A DNA stretch of 64,000 nucleotides, taken from NCBI RefSeq assembly GCF_038502225.1, contig NC_091374.1, positions 10,687,981 through 10,751,980 on the forward strand, given 5' to 3'. This stretch comes from Cherax quadricarinatus. Its lineage: Eukaryota > Arthropoda > Malacostraca > Decapoda > Parastacidae. The first letter of the stretch is position 1; every line of letters starts with the position of its first letter. Shown piece by piece: positions 46,000-60,565 of the stretch. The notes beneath the pieces were generated by a model, which saw only the letters and a list, made by a program, of their open reading frames with translations, was not told the DNA's origin and made no database searches. The position numbers and the translations under genes were made by a program.

Positions 46000-47017
46000 G
46001 ATTTTACACACCAATAATTTAACTTTTAATTGGCACGAGTTGTACAGTTTTCTGGCTAAACCTGACCAGGCAATAAATATTTATTTGCACTATTTGATGC
46101 CAAGAAAATACGTTATGTGCAGAGAGACTGTGATTGCTGGCTGAAGCCCTAACTGAAAATCTGAAACAAAATCCTAACACTACACATTGTGAAGATTCAT
46201 GACTGTCCACATTAGTGTGACCTGATTACTGCAACATGAATTAATAATTAACTAATAACAAATTATTCTAATTACTAGAGGGACTTGTGACTAGTGATAA
46301 GAAGGAACTAGTAATAACAAGCACAGTAAAGCATACCCGAGTGTTTATGGTACAACTGTCAGGTGTGGGTATCAAACGAAGCTGAAGTACTGCACAATTC
46401 TCGTAAGCAAGACGAAAAATATTACACGCAAACTGAAACATTTAAAACAACGAACTTTTACAATCCAGAGCGCCAGCAGGTCGTCTCTTATTGGTGTTCA
46501 GTTGAAGTAGGGACCACCAGCAGTCACTGGCCTCACAAACATCATTGTTTAAAAAGTGACTCGTGCGAGTAGGTGGCTGTTACTCGTCAGAACTGCCGAC
46601 CATTGTTCCTGCTAGGAGCTGCTCGCATCTCTACTTCATTTTTCTTACTCTCACGTTTTTGTGTTGTCAGACTGGAGTGTGAGAGGCCCCTCACCTCTCG
46701 CTCTGATATTCTCTCAAGCCTACAGACAACTACAAAGACGAGAACTATACAAAAAAGGTGAAGAAGAAAAAAATATTTAGAGGGCTCCATTAAAGGCAGT
46801 TTATCGTCTTCCGTTTCGACACTGGCAGTAACTAAGGGGAAATCGTGGGCTACAAATTTTCACTGATGACAGGAGAGGTCCCTCCTTCAGGAGGCGCTGG
46901 TGGGGACCTTACCGAACACATATACATCTTTGCTCTTCCCTCTGTGTAGTTTTTGTGTGTGCCTGTGCCTGCACTTCTGCAAGGTACTTATATAAACTGG
47001 TTTGTGCCCACACATTA
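46000..47017. other. Upstream region or intron of the kekkon-like gene; no coding feature seen
   Basis: Frames of 60-70 codons here show no domains. If the acceptor at 47040 is real, part of this stretch is intron. Confidence 0.4.
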
Positions 47018-47040
47018 CTGCTTGCTTGTCCTGTTTGTAG
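47018..47040 (+). promoter_or_regulatory. Likely 3' splice acceptor before the coding exon
   Basis: A pyrimidine-rich run CTGCTTGCTTGTCCTGTTTG ending in TAG (AG at 47039-47040) sits 53 bases before the first in-frame ATG, so the CDS would lie in one exon behind a 5' UTR intron. Inferred from sequence only. Confidence 0.5.
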
Positions 47041-47093
47041 TGAAAAAGAGTGATGCCGGATTTTCGCTTGACCTGACGGAGAGCGTGAGCGTG

Positions 47094-49262
47094 ATGGCGT
47101 CTCCGTGGTGTAATGTTGGAAGAGTGTTAGTGGTGGTGCTGCTACTGAGGTTGGCTCTGGCCACCTCCTGCCCCTCTGTCTGTGCCTGCAGGTGGAAAAA
47201 TGGCAAAGAAGCAGTGGAATGTAAGAACCAGGGTCTGGCCAGCGTGCCTGCAGGTGTTCACCCTGATACACAGGTCCTTGATCTGTCCGGTAATAACCTT
47301 CAGACTCTTCCAAGACACGCCTTCAAGCGGGCGGGACTTATCAACCTGCAGAAGATCTACCTGAGAGACTGCAAGATTGGCCAGGTCGACCCAACAGCCT
47401 TCTTCCAACTCAGTAATTTGGTTGAGTTAGACCTGAGCGAAAATCTACTGACGGAGGTACCTTCCCTGGCTTTCTCTCATATTCAAGCCCTCAGGGATTT
47501 GCAGCTACGAGGCAACAGACTCCGCAAGATTCGTAGTGACAGCTTTGCTCACACGCCGTCCCTTGTGCGCCTTGACCTCAGTTATTCGGGCATCAGAAGT
47601 GTAGCAGCCTCGGCCTTTCAATCTTTATCCCTCATGGAAAAGCTGGAGATCCAGGGAAATCAACTATCAGAGCTTCCAGTGGCTGCTGTGAAGAGCCTGG
47701 AACGTGTGCATGGACTAGAGGTACACGACAACCCCTGGTTATGTGACTGCCGCGCCCTACCTCTGTGGCAGCTGCTGGAGGTGAAGCGTGTCCCACATCC
47801 CGTCTCCCCTTCATGCACCTCCCCCACCAGAGTCAAAGGCAGCACTTTTCATTCCCTGACAGAGGAAGACTTTGCCTGTCCTCCCCAGATCCTACCAGTT
47901 GGCCGCATGGTGGAGGGCGTGGCGGGGGAGAATGCCACTATCGCTTGTCCTGTAGGTGGCCAGCCCCCACCGCAGGTAATGTGGTTCAAGGGCGAGGCCC
48001 CCGTAGTAAATGGTTCTGTAATAGGTCTGGGGCCACAACGTCTGTACGTTATCACAGAGGGTAACAGAAACCTAGTGAGCCGCCTTGTGATCACAGGAGC
48101 GCAGGAAACGGATTCTGGCACCCTACGTTGTGTGGCTATTAATTCTGCGGGGTCTGCGACAGCTAACTTCACCCTGGCAGTCACAATGAGAGCAGCTACT
48201 CAAGCCAAACTGGATTCTGGTCACATTGCTGGGATCTCTGTGGGTCTTGTAGTGTTGGCCCTCATCGTTCTGGTGGTAGCCTTCCTGCTACTGGCTCGTG
48301 CCCGCTCCCACTCCTCACCCACTCCTGTCAAGGACTCCCCCACCACACCCTCCTCGGGTGAAACCTCCCCCAGCGAGCCCAATCCAGTGCAAAAACCTCC
48401 GCGACTCACCGAGCTGAACGGGTCTCCTGGGGCCTACGGATCTTCCACGCTCGGCAACCCAGACGTGATCAGCGAGGCTGAGCGCGCCGTGCGAGCTGTC
48501 AATGGTCACCTTCCCAACGGCTCCGTCCAGGGCGTGAGCGACGCCGGCGACTACACGCGCGTTGAAGGAGATTCCCTTTACCCCAGCGGTCTGTGGCCTG
48601 AAGAGGCTAACCCCCAGGAGGACCTCAACAACACGAATCCCTCCAATGTGATTCACGAGCACTTCAACCCTGGTTACATGGCTAACGACCCTGCCTTCGA
48701 CGGCTATGGTCCAGTGCACTCCACGCCCTATCGACCCGACTATGAATCTCAGGATGACTTTGACCCACAGACCTATGGGTATCCCGCTGACTATGGGCTT
48801 CCCATTCCTGAGGCCGGGCAGGGGCGAGACTCTCGGGGAGCACCTGGGGGTCCTGACTGGAGCATGGCTGATCCCCGCGACACACGGGACGGCATGGACT
48901 CCAGCACTGACACTTATGCTTCCAGACAGGAGCTGTACGCATCGCATCAGGATGTATTCAGCCCTCACCAGGACTTAAAAGGCTCGAGGCAGGATCTATA
49001 CGGCGTCACTAAGGAGCGGCCGCCAGTGTACGGATACCGACAGGAGGTGTTCGAATCTCGAGAAGACGTGGCGGAGGGGGCGGAGAGCCCCCAGGGTCCA
49101 ACAGGTCCCCTGGGAGAACGGCCCTGGGTGCCGGGTTCACAGGCGCCGTCCTTGGCTCGTGGGGGCGTCGCTGTTCTCCCACCTCTTCCCAACGGCATCG
49201 CCAATCGTATTAAAGCTCGCGACTCTCCTGACGAAGGTTACCAAGAGGGTACCGAGGTGTAG
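47094..49262 (+). CDS. kek: Kekkon-like LRR-Ig transmembrane receptor
   Basis: Single-pass cell-surface protein of 722 residues. Kekkon proteins act at the membrane; Drosophila Kek1 restrains EGFR and Kek5 modulates BMP signalling. Visible order: signal peptide (1-24, VLVVVLLLRLALA), LRR N-cap with CPSVCACRWKNGKEAVEC (26-43), about six leucine-rich repeats (60-211), LRR C-cap NPWLCDC...CTSP...DFAC (212-262), one Ig domain (263-363; Cys 285 and 346, Trp 297, DSGTLRC), TM helix (about 376-399, VGLVVLALIVLVVAFLLLA), and a 320-residue cytoplasmic tail ending TEV, a class I PDZ ligand. N-glycosylation sites NAT, NGS and NFT. The start is the first in-frame ATG, with G at -3 and +4; the longer frame upstream opens only with TTG. 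CDS is intronless and uninterrupted. Which kek paralogue is unresolved. Confidence 0.93.
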   Translation: MASPWCNVGRVLVVVLLLRLALATSCPSVCACRWKNGKEAVECKNQGLASVPAGVHPDTQVLDLSGNNLQTLPRHAFKRAGLINLQKIYLRDCKIGQVDPTAFFQLSNLVELDLSENLLTEVPSLAFSHIQALRDLQLRGNRLRKIRSDSFAHTPSLVRLDLSYSGIRSVAASAFQSLSLMEKLEIQGNQLSELPVAAVKSLERVHGLEVHDNPWLCDCRALPLWQLLEVKRVPHPVSPSCTSPTRVKGSTFHSLTEEDFACPPQILPVGRMVEGVAGENATIACPVGGQPPPQVMWFKGEAPVVNGSVIGLGPQRLYVITEGNRNLVSRLVITGAQETDSGTLRCVAINSAGSATANFTLAVTMRAATQAKLDSGHIAGISVGLVVLALIVLVVAFLLLARARSHSSPTPVKDSPTTPSSGETSPSEPNPVQKPPRLTELNGSPGAYGSSTLGNPDVISEAERAVRAVNGHLPNGSVQGVSDAGDYTRVEGDSLYPSGLWPEEANPQEDLNNTNPSNVIHEHFNPGYMANDPAFDGYGPVHSTPYRPDYESQDDFDPQTYGYPADYGLPIPEAGQGRDSRGAPGGPDWSMADPRDTRDGMDSSTDTYASRQELYASHQDVFSPHQDLKGSRQDLYGVTKERPPVYGYRQEVFESREDVAEGAESPQGPTGPLGERPWVPGSQAPSLARGGVAVLPPLPNGIANRIKARDSPDEGYQEGTEV

Positions 49263-50100
49263 CTGGGTCGCAGGGCCCGCCGTAGCGGCGGTCCCTGCTT
49301 CCTCCCGCCCACGCCCACACGCCCATCACGCTTTACAGTCCCTTCTGCTTCACACTCATCACCTTCTCACACCTCCACTTCTTGGCCCTCCCCTCAAAGC
49401 TCTCCCAGTGACTTGACGCCGTGACCTGATACGTGTACCAGTGACGTGATGCTCGTGACGTGTCGAAATTTAAGTGAAGACGCTGTGAGAAAGGAAAGTG
49501 TCACACATAATACCTCTTAAATATTTGCACAGCGGCTAAAGTGGAGTGAGCAAGTGTGCCGAGCCTCGCTAAACGAGCCAGACTTATTTCAGCAAATTAT
49601 ATTATTGCAAGGTAACTAGAGGGCACGAGAAAGCTTTTGTGAGGAGTGTGGAGGCGTGACTGACCCCAGTAAGTGTTACTAGTCCCAAGGAGTCCTCGCA
49701 ACCACCACAGGCTGAGTGTAAGTGTCAGCAGCAGCAGGGAAGGTGTGGTCCTTGCTTCACTTTACACCTGGTCACACAGTGGTGGTGATGTACACAGCCG
49801 AGCCACCGTGTTTGTACTCGACACAAGGTTATATCAGTTGTTATTTTAATGTGCCAGTTGGCATGACACCAAAGACTGGGCAAGCAAGTCCTGGCGCTTG
49901 TGCTGGTGAGGACCTGCAGCAGGTCCGCGCTTGTGAAGTTACCTGTAAGAGATTCTTAGTGTATGCAGTGTGTGGTGGCCTGGAGAGCTAGTGGTCCTGT
50001 GTTCATATACACCACACACTACAGTCTTCAGTTATGTATTGTGCGTGAGGTAACCTTGTACTTGATGTTCACATTTTTCGATGCTATAATATAAACTTAA
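49263..50100 (+). other. Likely 3' UTR of the kekkon-like gene
   Basis: GC content declines gradually after the stop and no ORF with a domain follows. No AATAAA is visible close by; the first clear one noticed is at about 51464, so the true transcript end is uncertain. Confidence 0.45.
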
Positions 50101-51580
50101 AGTGATCAATAAGCAAAATCATAAAAAACAAACTACTCTTGTGAGTAATGGATGTACTATAAATGTTGAATATTTCTTAAAGAGAATCATAGCACAAACT
50201 GTGAATTAATAAGTTGTTTTTAATGTCATAAGAGGTCTACCAGTCGCATTTTTTCCCTCATCAATCCCACTCAGCATAAAGAATATATGACATATCTTCA
50301 CCTCAGTGTTATGAGGTTGTAATAGCTATTGTATCATTCAGGTACGACAAAATCTGATACAGTATTATATATAATCTCGTGTTTAAGGGATCAGAACACT
50401 GAGAAGCTGTTAATACGTCACCCATATCGTCTTTACACTGTCAGTCACGTCCTTCTGACATTGAGGTGACGAAATGTTTCCTAGACAAGCCCTAGCGAAG
50501 ACCTTAACACCACTTCCCCTTCCCCAGATTAAGGGATCAGCTGACTATTTTGGTACGAGGGGAAGTGGCTCTTAAGGGAATCACTAGCGTGTATTATCAA
50601 AGCCCGAGAGGGTATTTTGTATCCATTAATGCCCCTATCCATATCCCGGTACACCAGTACTCAAATATGTGGGATTCGGTTACCCAGGCCTCCCTCTCAT
50701 CTAGAAATCCAACTAATCCATACTTCCGTTATCCAGGAGCCATTTAATTAACTTTGTATAGAGCTACGATTGCACAGTTAACCAAAAAACTTTTTTAAGT
50801 TAACAGGCATTGGGTTATTCGATGCACCGTTTCCAAAATTAATATTTTATAGGACTTTAAATCTTGTCAGCTTTATTGATAATTTTTGCATAAACAAAAG
50901 AGTCAATGAATCAGACTTATGTTAAACCCAAGTCTAATCAGAATCCTGTTAATCAATTAGAACTTCCAAGAGACTTTAACAACGGTCATGCAGCCTTGTC
51001 TTATATGACACTGTCATGAACCCAACCACAGTTATTCAGTCTTGATCATCCTAGGAAGCTAAAGAGGTGTCATTTTCCCTTATGTAAATTGTTGCCCTCG
51101 CCGCCGGATCCCTAGGGACCAGGGCGAGGATCCCCCCCCCCCCCACACCTCGTGCCAAATAGCAAGTGCTGGGTAGCCACAAGGACGCCACTTATCCCTT
51201 TCCCCTTCAACCTCAGTGTAGACTTACTATATCCAAAGTTACATAGAGCTTTAATTGAACAACCACCGATGACTCAGTTCACTCAGATCAGTTGAATGAA
51301 CCGCTGGGCAGGACCCCGTGATACTGGAATGAATGTTATTAAGTATGGGAACTGGTCCTGCAAATGTTAAGATGTCTCACGACCTGGCATCAGCGCTATC
51401 TATTGAGTACATTTATAATTATGATGCTCCCTCGGAAAAAAATAGTCTACCTTTGAAAATTAGAATAAAAAGTTGATGCATAAATACGTTAATGTAATTA
51501 AAGACATTGCTCATTTTTTATTTGATCTTTGCTAATAACCGTTGATGAAAACTGTTTAGAGGCTCTCTTGTGTTTCCACT

Positions 51581-51584
<4 letters not shown>
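50101..51584. other. No gene seen
   Basis: AT-rich. A C14 run is at 51133-51146. A 65-codon frame near 50550-50747 has no recognisable domain. Confidence 0.4.

Positions 51585-51672
<88 letters not shown>
51585..51672. repeat. (TA)n microsatellite left of MITE copy 2
   Basis: About 88 bp of pure TA. Confidence 0.98.
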
Positions 51673-53110
<1,438 letters not shown>

Positions 53111-53425
53111 TTTTCTGATTCGTTTAAATATATCAAATAACTGTAAGCGCCGTTCTGATTGGCCGTGTATCATTAAGTATTTGTGAGCTCTATTCTGTTT
53201 GGTCTAAATATATAGTTAAGTACTTGTGAACTCCGTTCTGATTATTCTATATATATTTAGAACTTGTGAGTTCAATTCTGATTGGTCTGAACATACTAAG
53301 TACTTGTGATCTTCGTTCTGATTGGTCTGAATATACCATTAGTGGTTTGCAGGCTCCTTTCCGATTGGTTTGAATATATTAAGGGCTCGGCAGCTCCGTT
53401 GTGATTAGTCTGAATATATCTGAAT
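53111..53425. repeat. Diverged tandem repeat, unit about 50 bp, about 6 copies
   Basis: Recurring TTCTGATTGGTCTGAATATA with TAAGTACTTGTGA(G/A)CTCCG. Strongly diverged between copies. Confidence 0.8.
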
Positions 53426-53507
53426 TACTCATTGCTTCCTAAGTGTTTATCTTGTATGAATTATGGGCAGTAATGTATTAATTATTTAATATATCAATAT
53501 TTTCGCA

Positions 53508-53630
53508 ATATTATTTCTATACTAACATGGAAGAATTTTTAGATACGTGTAAAGGAACTGCGAATAAGAAAATATTTCTATATTAACATGGGAAAAAATG
53601 AGATATATGTAAAGGATTGTGAATAAGAGA
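53508..53630. repeat. Two-copy tandem repeat, period about 63 bp
   Basis: TTTCTATACTAACATGG...GTGTAAAGGAACTGCGAATAAG and TTTCTATATTAACATGG...GTAAAGGATTGTGAATAAG. Confidence 0.8.
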
Positions 53631-53773
53631 ACATTACAGTCAAGTGAGGGAAGAGTCAGACGGAACGTCAACTATCATTCACAATTCTCGCTGGGGTAGA
53701 GGTTAGTAAGTTTATTTAGGTACAGGTACACATAAATACAGTTACACAAATTGTCATATGTAGTAACATGTGT

Positions 53774-53906
53774 GGAGATTGAGACACTTATGCACCATAT
53801 GGGAATCTTTATGAAACGTTTCGCCACACAGTGGCTGCATCAGATTCCCATATAGTGCATAAGTGTCTCAATCTTCAACTTGTCGGTTTTCAAAACCATT
53901 CATCGC
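53774..53906. mobile_element. TTTCGCC-family insertion with 12-bp TSD and hairpin arms
   Basis: AGTAACATGTGT precedes (53762-53773) and follows (53907-53918) the insert. Inside, 53776-53808 and 53842-53874 are 33-bp inverted arms with one mismatch; the loop holds GAAACGTTTCGCCACACAGT. The right side ends with AACTTGTCGGTTTTCAAAACC. Confidence 0.85.
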
Positions 53907-53918
53907 AGTAACATGTGT

Positions 53919-54590
53919 AGATTACCTCGGATAACCCCCAAAAAACGTCAGACAAAGAGACTTACTTCCATTGAGGTTTCTGAGGGTAGTTACTGCTTAT
54001 GGTAGGAACACTCAGAGCTCTGTTTATTTGGAACTGTTTCCATCGTTTCCAAATTCCGGATTCAAAGTGCCTGTTGAATATTCATGGTGATTAAGTTGGG
54101 AGGGGTGCCCGAGGACTGAGGGAGGAGGGGGCCAAGGGTGCCCCTAAACTCTATCTTTCTCCGAGCTAACAGCCTGGACCCAACACCCCTGCACCCAATA
54201 CCCTTACATATTTTATTGCACTAGATTAATCCAAATTCTTAGTCACGATACGACTGTTAAATGGCCACGCTTCGAGTGGATGATGATATTTACCGACTCT
54301 TAAAGTAGCAATTATACCCTAAATGGTCAGTGACTGAAAACTAATTAACTCTGTGACTCCTGGTGAATGTGTGATGAAAACTGTTACAATGATGAATAAG
54401 GTTCATGTGTGACCTGGAATCTACTTGCAACTCAACACTGATTGGGTTGTCTTAGTAAAACCTTTTAGTTTGTTGGGTTTAAAGCCAGTCGACAGTACAT
54501 AGGCCATTAAAGCTGCCATTCACCTTACGCTAACATCAAGCACACTATAATTCAAACGATATAAATTAATGTAAACTCTGGGTTTGTATA
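53919..54590. other. No gene seen
   Basis: Contains a G-rich patch (GAGGGAGGAGGGGGCC) at about 54118-54133. No recognisable frame. Confidence 0.4.
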
Positions 54591-54604
54591 TACACGGAGA
54601 GATA

Positions 54605-54690
54605 GACACCAGTGTATATAACCGGTTCTGAATGGCTACGGCCGACACTGGTGTATATAACCTGTTCTAAGACCGGTGTATATAACTTGA
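54605..54690. repeat. Three copies of a GTGTATATAAC(C/T) motif
   Basis: CACCAGTGTATATAACCGGT, CACTGGTGTATATAACCTGT and GACCGGTGTATATAACTTGA at roughly 30-45-bp spacing. Confidence 0.7.
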
Positions 54691-54721
54691 TCTGAGTGTT
54701 TAAGACAGGTTAGTGGTATGA

Positions 54722-55040
54722 GGTACTGCTGAAGGTTTACTGGTATGTGAAACGTACTAGTGGTATGTGGGAGGCACTAGTGGTGTGTGGGAAGTACTAG
54801 TGGTATGTGGGAAGTACTAGTGGTATGTGGGAGGTACTATTGGTATGTGGGAGGTACTACTGGTATGTGGGAAGTACTAGTGGTATGTGGAAGGTACTAG
54901 TGGTATGTGGAAGGTACTAGTGGTATGTGGAAGGTACTAGTGGTATGCGGGAGGTACTAGTGGTATGCGGGAGGTGCATGTGGTATGCGGGAGGTGCGTG
55001 TGGTATACGGGAGGTACATGTGATATGTGGGAGCTACCAG
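54722..55040. repeat. Minisatellite, 20-bp unit, about 15 copies
   Basis: Units (GTGGGAAGTACTAGTGGTAT)n with GGAGG, GAAGG and GCGG variants. Confidence 0.95.
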
Positions 55041-55311
55041 TGGTTGATTATCACAAAAAACGTAATAAGCTAGAATGGGTTACACAGCGCTGACCGGTGG
55101 TGGGAATAATGTTGGAGACGTAAGGAACGAACAGGTGGGTGACACTGGATAAGAAGAACTTAATCTGCAGGGGCCATGCAGAACTTGGAGGAATGAAAGG
55201 CCGTCAGGTTTGATCCAAGAAAAGGGAGAATAACTAAATTTTTGTTAGTAAATTCTTATTCCTCCCCGTGAGCAGACAGAGAGAGAAAGAAGACAGAGAG
55301 AGAGAAACAGA
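55041..55311. other. No gene seen
   Basis: Unique sequence leading into a GA-rich stretch from about 55270. Confidence 0.35.
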
Positions 55312-55315
55312 CAGG

Positions 55316-55409
<94 letters not shown>
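55312..55409. repeat. (GA)n microsatellite
   Basis: About 95 bp of GA. Confidence 0.98.
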
Positions 55410-55413
<4 letters not shown>

Positions 55414-55559
55414 TAATTGCTGTGAGGCAGAATAATCAATAGCCATGTGGGTGGAGTTCTATATGAGCGAGTGACCAACTTATAAGTATGGTCAGTGTGG
55501 CGTTTGCTTCTCAGATGACTTCAGGCTGTCAAAATACACTTCACCTTCACCATAGCACC

Positions 55560-56720
55560 TGTGACATAAGCATCACCTTACTACACGCTTATACAACACC
55601 TGCAACATATGCATCACCTTACTACACGCTCATCATACAACACCTGCAACATATGCATCACCTCACTACACGCTCATCATACAACACCTGCAACACCTCA
55701 CTACACGCTCATCATACAACACCTGCAACACCTCACTACACGCTCATCATACAACACCTGCAACACCTCACTACACGCTCATCATACAACACCTGCAACA
55801 CCTCACTACACGCTCATCATACAACACCTGCAACACCTCACTACACGCTCATCATACAACACCTGCAACATATGCATCACCTCACTACACGCTCATCATA
55901 CAACACCTGCAACACCTCACTACACGCTCATCATACAACACCTGCAACACCTCACTACACGCTCATCATACAACACCTGCAACACCTCACTACACGCTCA
56001 TCATACAACACCTGCAACACCTCACTACACGCTCATCATACAACACCTGCAACACCTCACTACACGCTCATCATACAACACCTGCAACACCTTACTACAC
56101 GCTCATCATACAACACCTGCAACACCTCACTACACGCTCATCATACAACACCTGCAACACCTTACTACACGCTCATCATACAACACCTGCAATACCTCAC
56201 TACACGCTCATCATACAACACCTGCAATACCTCACTACACGCTCATCATACAACACCTCACTACACGCTCATCATACAACACCTGCAACATATGCATCAC
56301 CTTACTCCACGCTCATCATACAACACCTGCAACATATGCATCACCTCACTACACGCTCATCATACAACACCTGCAACACCTCACTACACGCTCATCATAC
56401 AACACCTGCAACACCTCACTACACGCTCATCATACAACACCTGCAACACATGCATCACCTCACTACACGCTCATCACACAACACCTCACTACACGCTCAT
56501 ACACCTCACTACACGCTCATCATACAACACCTGCAACACCTCACTACACGCTCATCATACAACACCTGCAACACCTCACTACACGCTCATACAACACCTC
56601 ACTACACGCTCATACAACACCTCACTACACGCTCATACAACACCTCACTACACGCTCATACAACACCTCACTACACGCTCATCATACAACACCTGCAACA
56701 CCTCACTACACACTCCTACA
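55560..56720. repeat. Minisatellite, 35-bp unit, with 47-, 26- and 23-bp variants
   Basis: Unit CATCATACAACACCTGCAAC + ACCTCACTACACGCT. Some units carry an inserted ATATGCATCAC; the right end has shorter CATACAACACCTCACTACACG units. The 426-429-codon frames are repeat translations. Confidence 0.97.
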
Positions 56721-56784
56721 CATAACAGAACATTTATTATTCTCATATATGTATGGTATACAATACCTACAAGATAAAGAGTTA

Positions 56785-56862
56785 GACACATATACAACAT
56801 CTGGGTATTTTTATTGTAGACGTTTCGCCATCCAGTGGCTTTATCAACACAAATTCAAGGAC
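56785..56862. repeat. TTTCGCC-family half element
   Basis: GTTAGACACATATACAACATC, TGGGTATTTTTATTGTAGACG, TTTCGCCATCCAGTGGCTTTA, TCAACAC. Confidence 0.75.
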
Positions 56863-56924
56863 ATAACTGGAAGACAATGGGATTGTTAATTATTATTTCC
56901 TCAAGGTTCCAAGAAATGAACCTG

Positions 56925-57025
56925 ACCTCCCGTTCCTTGGATCGAGCCTGCTTGCTTTCCGTTTCCCCAGGCGTTGTATGATTCCTACGGGTTTAGCGCT
57001 CCACATAAAAGTAATGAGAGGCAGA
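56925..57025 (-). repeat. SINE-2 fragment, reverse
   Basis: Contains CCGTTCCTTGGATCGAGCC and GATTCCTACGGGTTTAGCGC, the reverse of the SINE-2 body. Confidence 0.7.
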
Positions 57026-57129
57026 GAGAAGATTAGGTCTGCATAACACGTGTTAATAACTATCGTCTTGGTGAAAACTGATCAAATATCTTTTAAAGGT
57101 GACCTTATATGATGTTTCTTGTATGTTCT

Positions 57130-58440
57130 TCACCACCACTACTACAACCACCATCACCACCACTACTACAACCACCATCACCTCCACTACTACAACCACC
57201 ATCACCACCACTACTACAACCACCATCACCTCCACTACTACAACCACCATCACCTCCACTACTACAACCACCATCACCACCACTACTACAACCACCATCA
57301 CCTCCACTACTACAACCACCATCACCACCACTACTACAACCACCATCACCTCCACTACTACAACCACCATCACCTCCACTACTACAACCACCATCACCAC
57401 CACTACTACAACCACCATCACCTCCACTACTACAACCACCATCACCTCCACTACTACAACCACCATCACCACCACTACTACAACCACCATCACCTCCACT
57501 ACTACAACCACCATCACCTCCACTACTACAACCACCATCACCACCACTACTACAACCACCATCACCACCACTACTACAACCACCATCACCTCCACTACTA
57601 CAACCACCATCACCACCACTACTACAACCACCATCACCTCCACTACTACAACCACCATCACCTCCACTACTACAACCACCATCACCACCACTACTACAAC
57701 CACCATCACCTCCACTGCTACAACCACCATCACCACCACTACTACAATCATCACTACTACAACCATCACTACCACTACTATAACCACCATCACCATTACA
57801 ACCACCATCACCACCACCGCTACTATAACCCCCATCACCACCACTACTACAACCATCACTACCACTACTATAACCACCATCACCATTACAACCACCATCA
57901 CCACCACCGCTACTATAACCCCCATCACCACCACTACTACAACCACCATCACCACCACTACTACAACAATCAACACTACAACCATCACCACCACCACCAC
58001 TACTATAACCCCCATCACCACTACTACAACCATCACCACCACTACTACAACAATCAACAGTACAACCATCACCACCACCACTACTACAACCATCACCACC
58101 ACCACTACAACCATCACCACTACTATAACCACCATCACCACAACTACTACAACCACTATCATCACCACTTCTACAACCATCACCACCACTGCTACAACCA
58201 TCACCACCACCACTACTATAACCACCATCACCACCACAACCACCATCACCACCACCACTACAACCATCACCACCACTACTACAACCACCATCACCACCAC
58301 TGGTACAACCATCACCACCACTACTACAACCACCATCACCACCACTACTACAATCATCACCACCACTACTACAATTACCATCACCACCACTACTACAACT
58401 ACCATCACCACTACTACAACCACCATCACCACCCACACTG
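57130..58440. repeat. Minisatellite, 24-bp unit (ACC/ACT-rich), about 54 copies
   Basis: Units of the type CACTACTACAACCACCATCACC with CCACCA and CCTCCA variants; the left half is regular and the right half is more diverged. Open in five frames, giving poly-Thr, Pro-rich, His/Tyr/Asn and Gly/Ser translations; not a gene. Confidence 0.97.
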
Positions 58441-58755
58441 CCGCTACTACCACCGACACTACTAGACCACCACAACTCACACTACTGCCACTATTACCAC
58501 CACCACCACTCCCACCACCGATACTACAACACTACCACCACTCTGCCACCCCCACCACCAACACTACCAGCACCACTACTCTGAGCTCCTCCTCCTCCCT
58601 CGCTCACTTGTACATTAAAGCATCATCGTACACAAGTCAAGCTTAATTAAGAGTGAGTGTGGACCATTACAGAAGCTGTGAAACCACTCGCTCTGCTCAT
58701 ATCCTCGTGCCCACACGCACACTCTATTACACTGCTACACTACTGCCATTTTATT

Positions 58756-58870
<115 letters not shown>

Positions 58871-59049
58871 AAGACAGAGAGAGACAGAGACAGAGAGAGG
58901 AAGGGCGAGAAGAGTAAACCTTTTCATATTCTTGAAAACATCTCCCGTTTTCAAGCTCCTAAAATGAACTAATATTAAAATCTAGACTTTTAGAGTACTT
59001 CCAAGACTCGAGTTAAAGTCTGGCGTTTTTCCAAGCCTGCTTGGTGTTT

Positions 59050-60424
<1,375 letters not shown>

Positions 60425-60565
60425 TTCATCAGGCATGTATTGATGCATGGGAAAAGTTCCTGATCCAAGGAGCTAGAGCTACCTCCCTATTTCAGGGTCG
60501 AAGCAAATCACATTATATTCCTCAGGTGCTAAGTGGTCCTTACGGGTTTAATAAATTATAATTAA
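60425..60565 (-). repeat. SINE-2 fragment, reverse
   Basis: AAAAGTTCCTGATCCAAGGAG, CCTCAGGTGCTAAGTGGTCC, TTACGGGTTTAATAAATTATA. Confidence 0.6.

Noticed and set aside
45784..46017. 77-codon frame with CAYC upstream of the receptor gene
   Set aside because: Opens with TTG; the nearest in-frame ATG run ends in a stop; the CxxC is not enough to name a zinc finger.
46953..47093. Longer start of the kekkon-like frame (47 extra residues)
   Set aside because: The extension opens with TTG, has no ATG, and crosses a probable splice acceptor at 47040; ATG at 47094 gives a clean signal peptide.
48315..48968. 217-codon minus frame inside the receptor gene
   Set aside because: Antisense shadow of a GC-rich coding exon; no domain.
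55488..56889. Two frames of 426-429 codons
   Set aside because: Translations of the 35-bp minisatellite.
57053..58646. Five frames of 224-515 codons (poly-Thr, poly-Val, Gly/Ser, Pro-rich, His/Tyr)
   Set aside because: A 24-bp minisatellite free of stops on both strands; not proteins.
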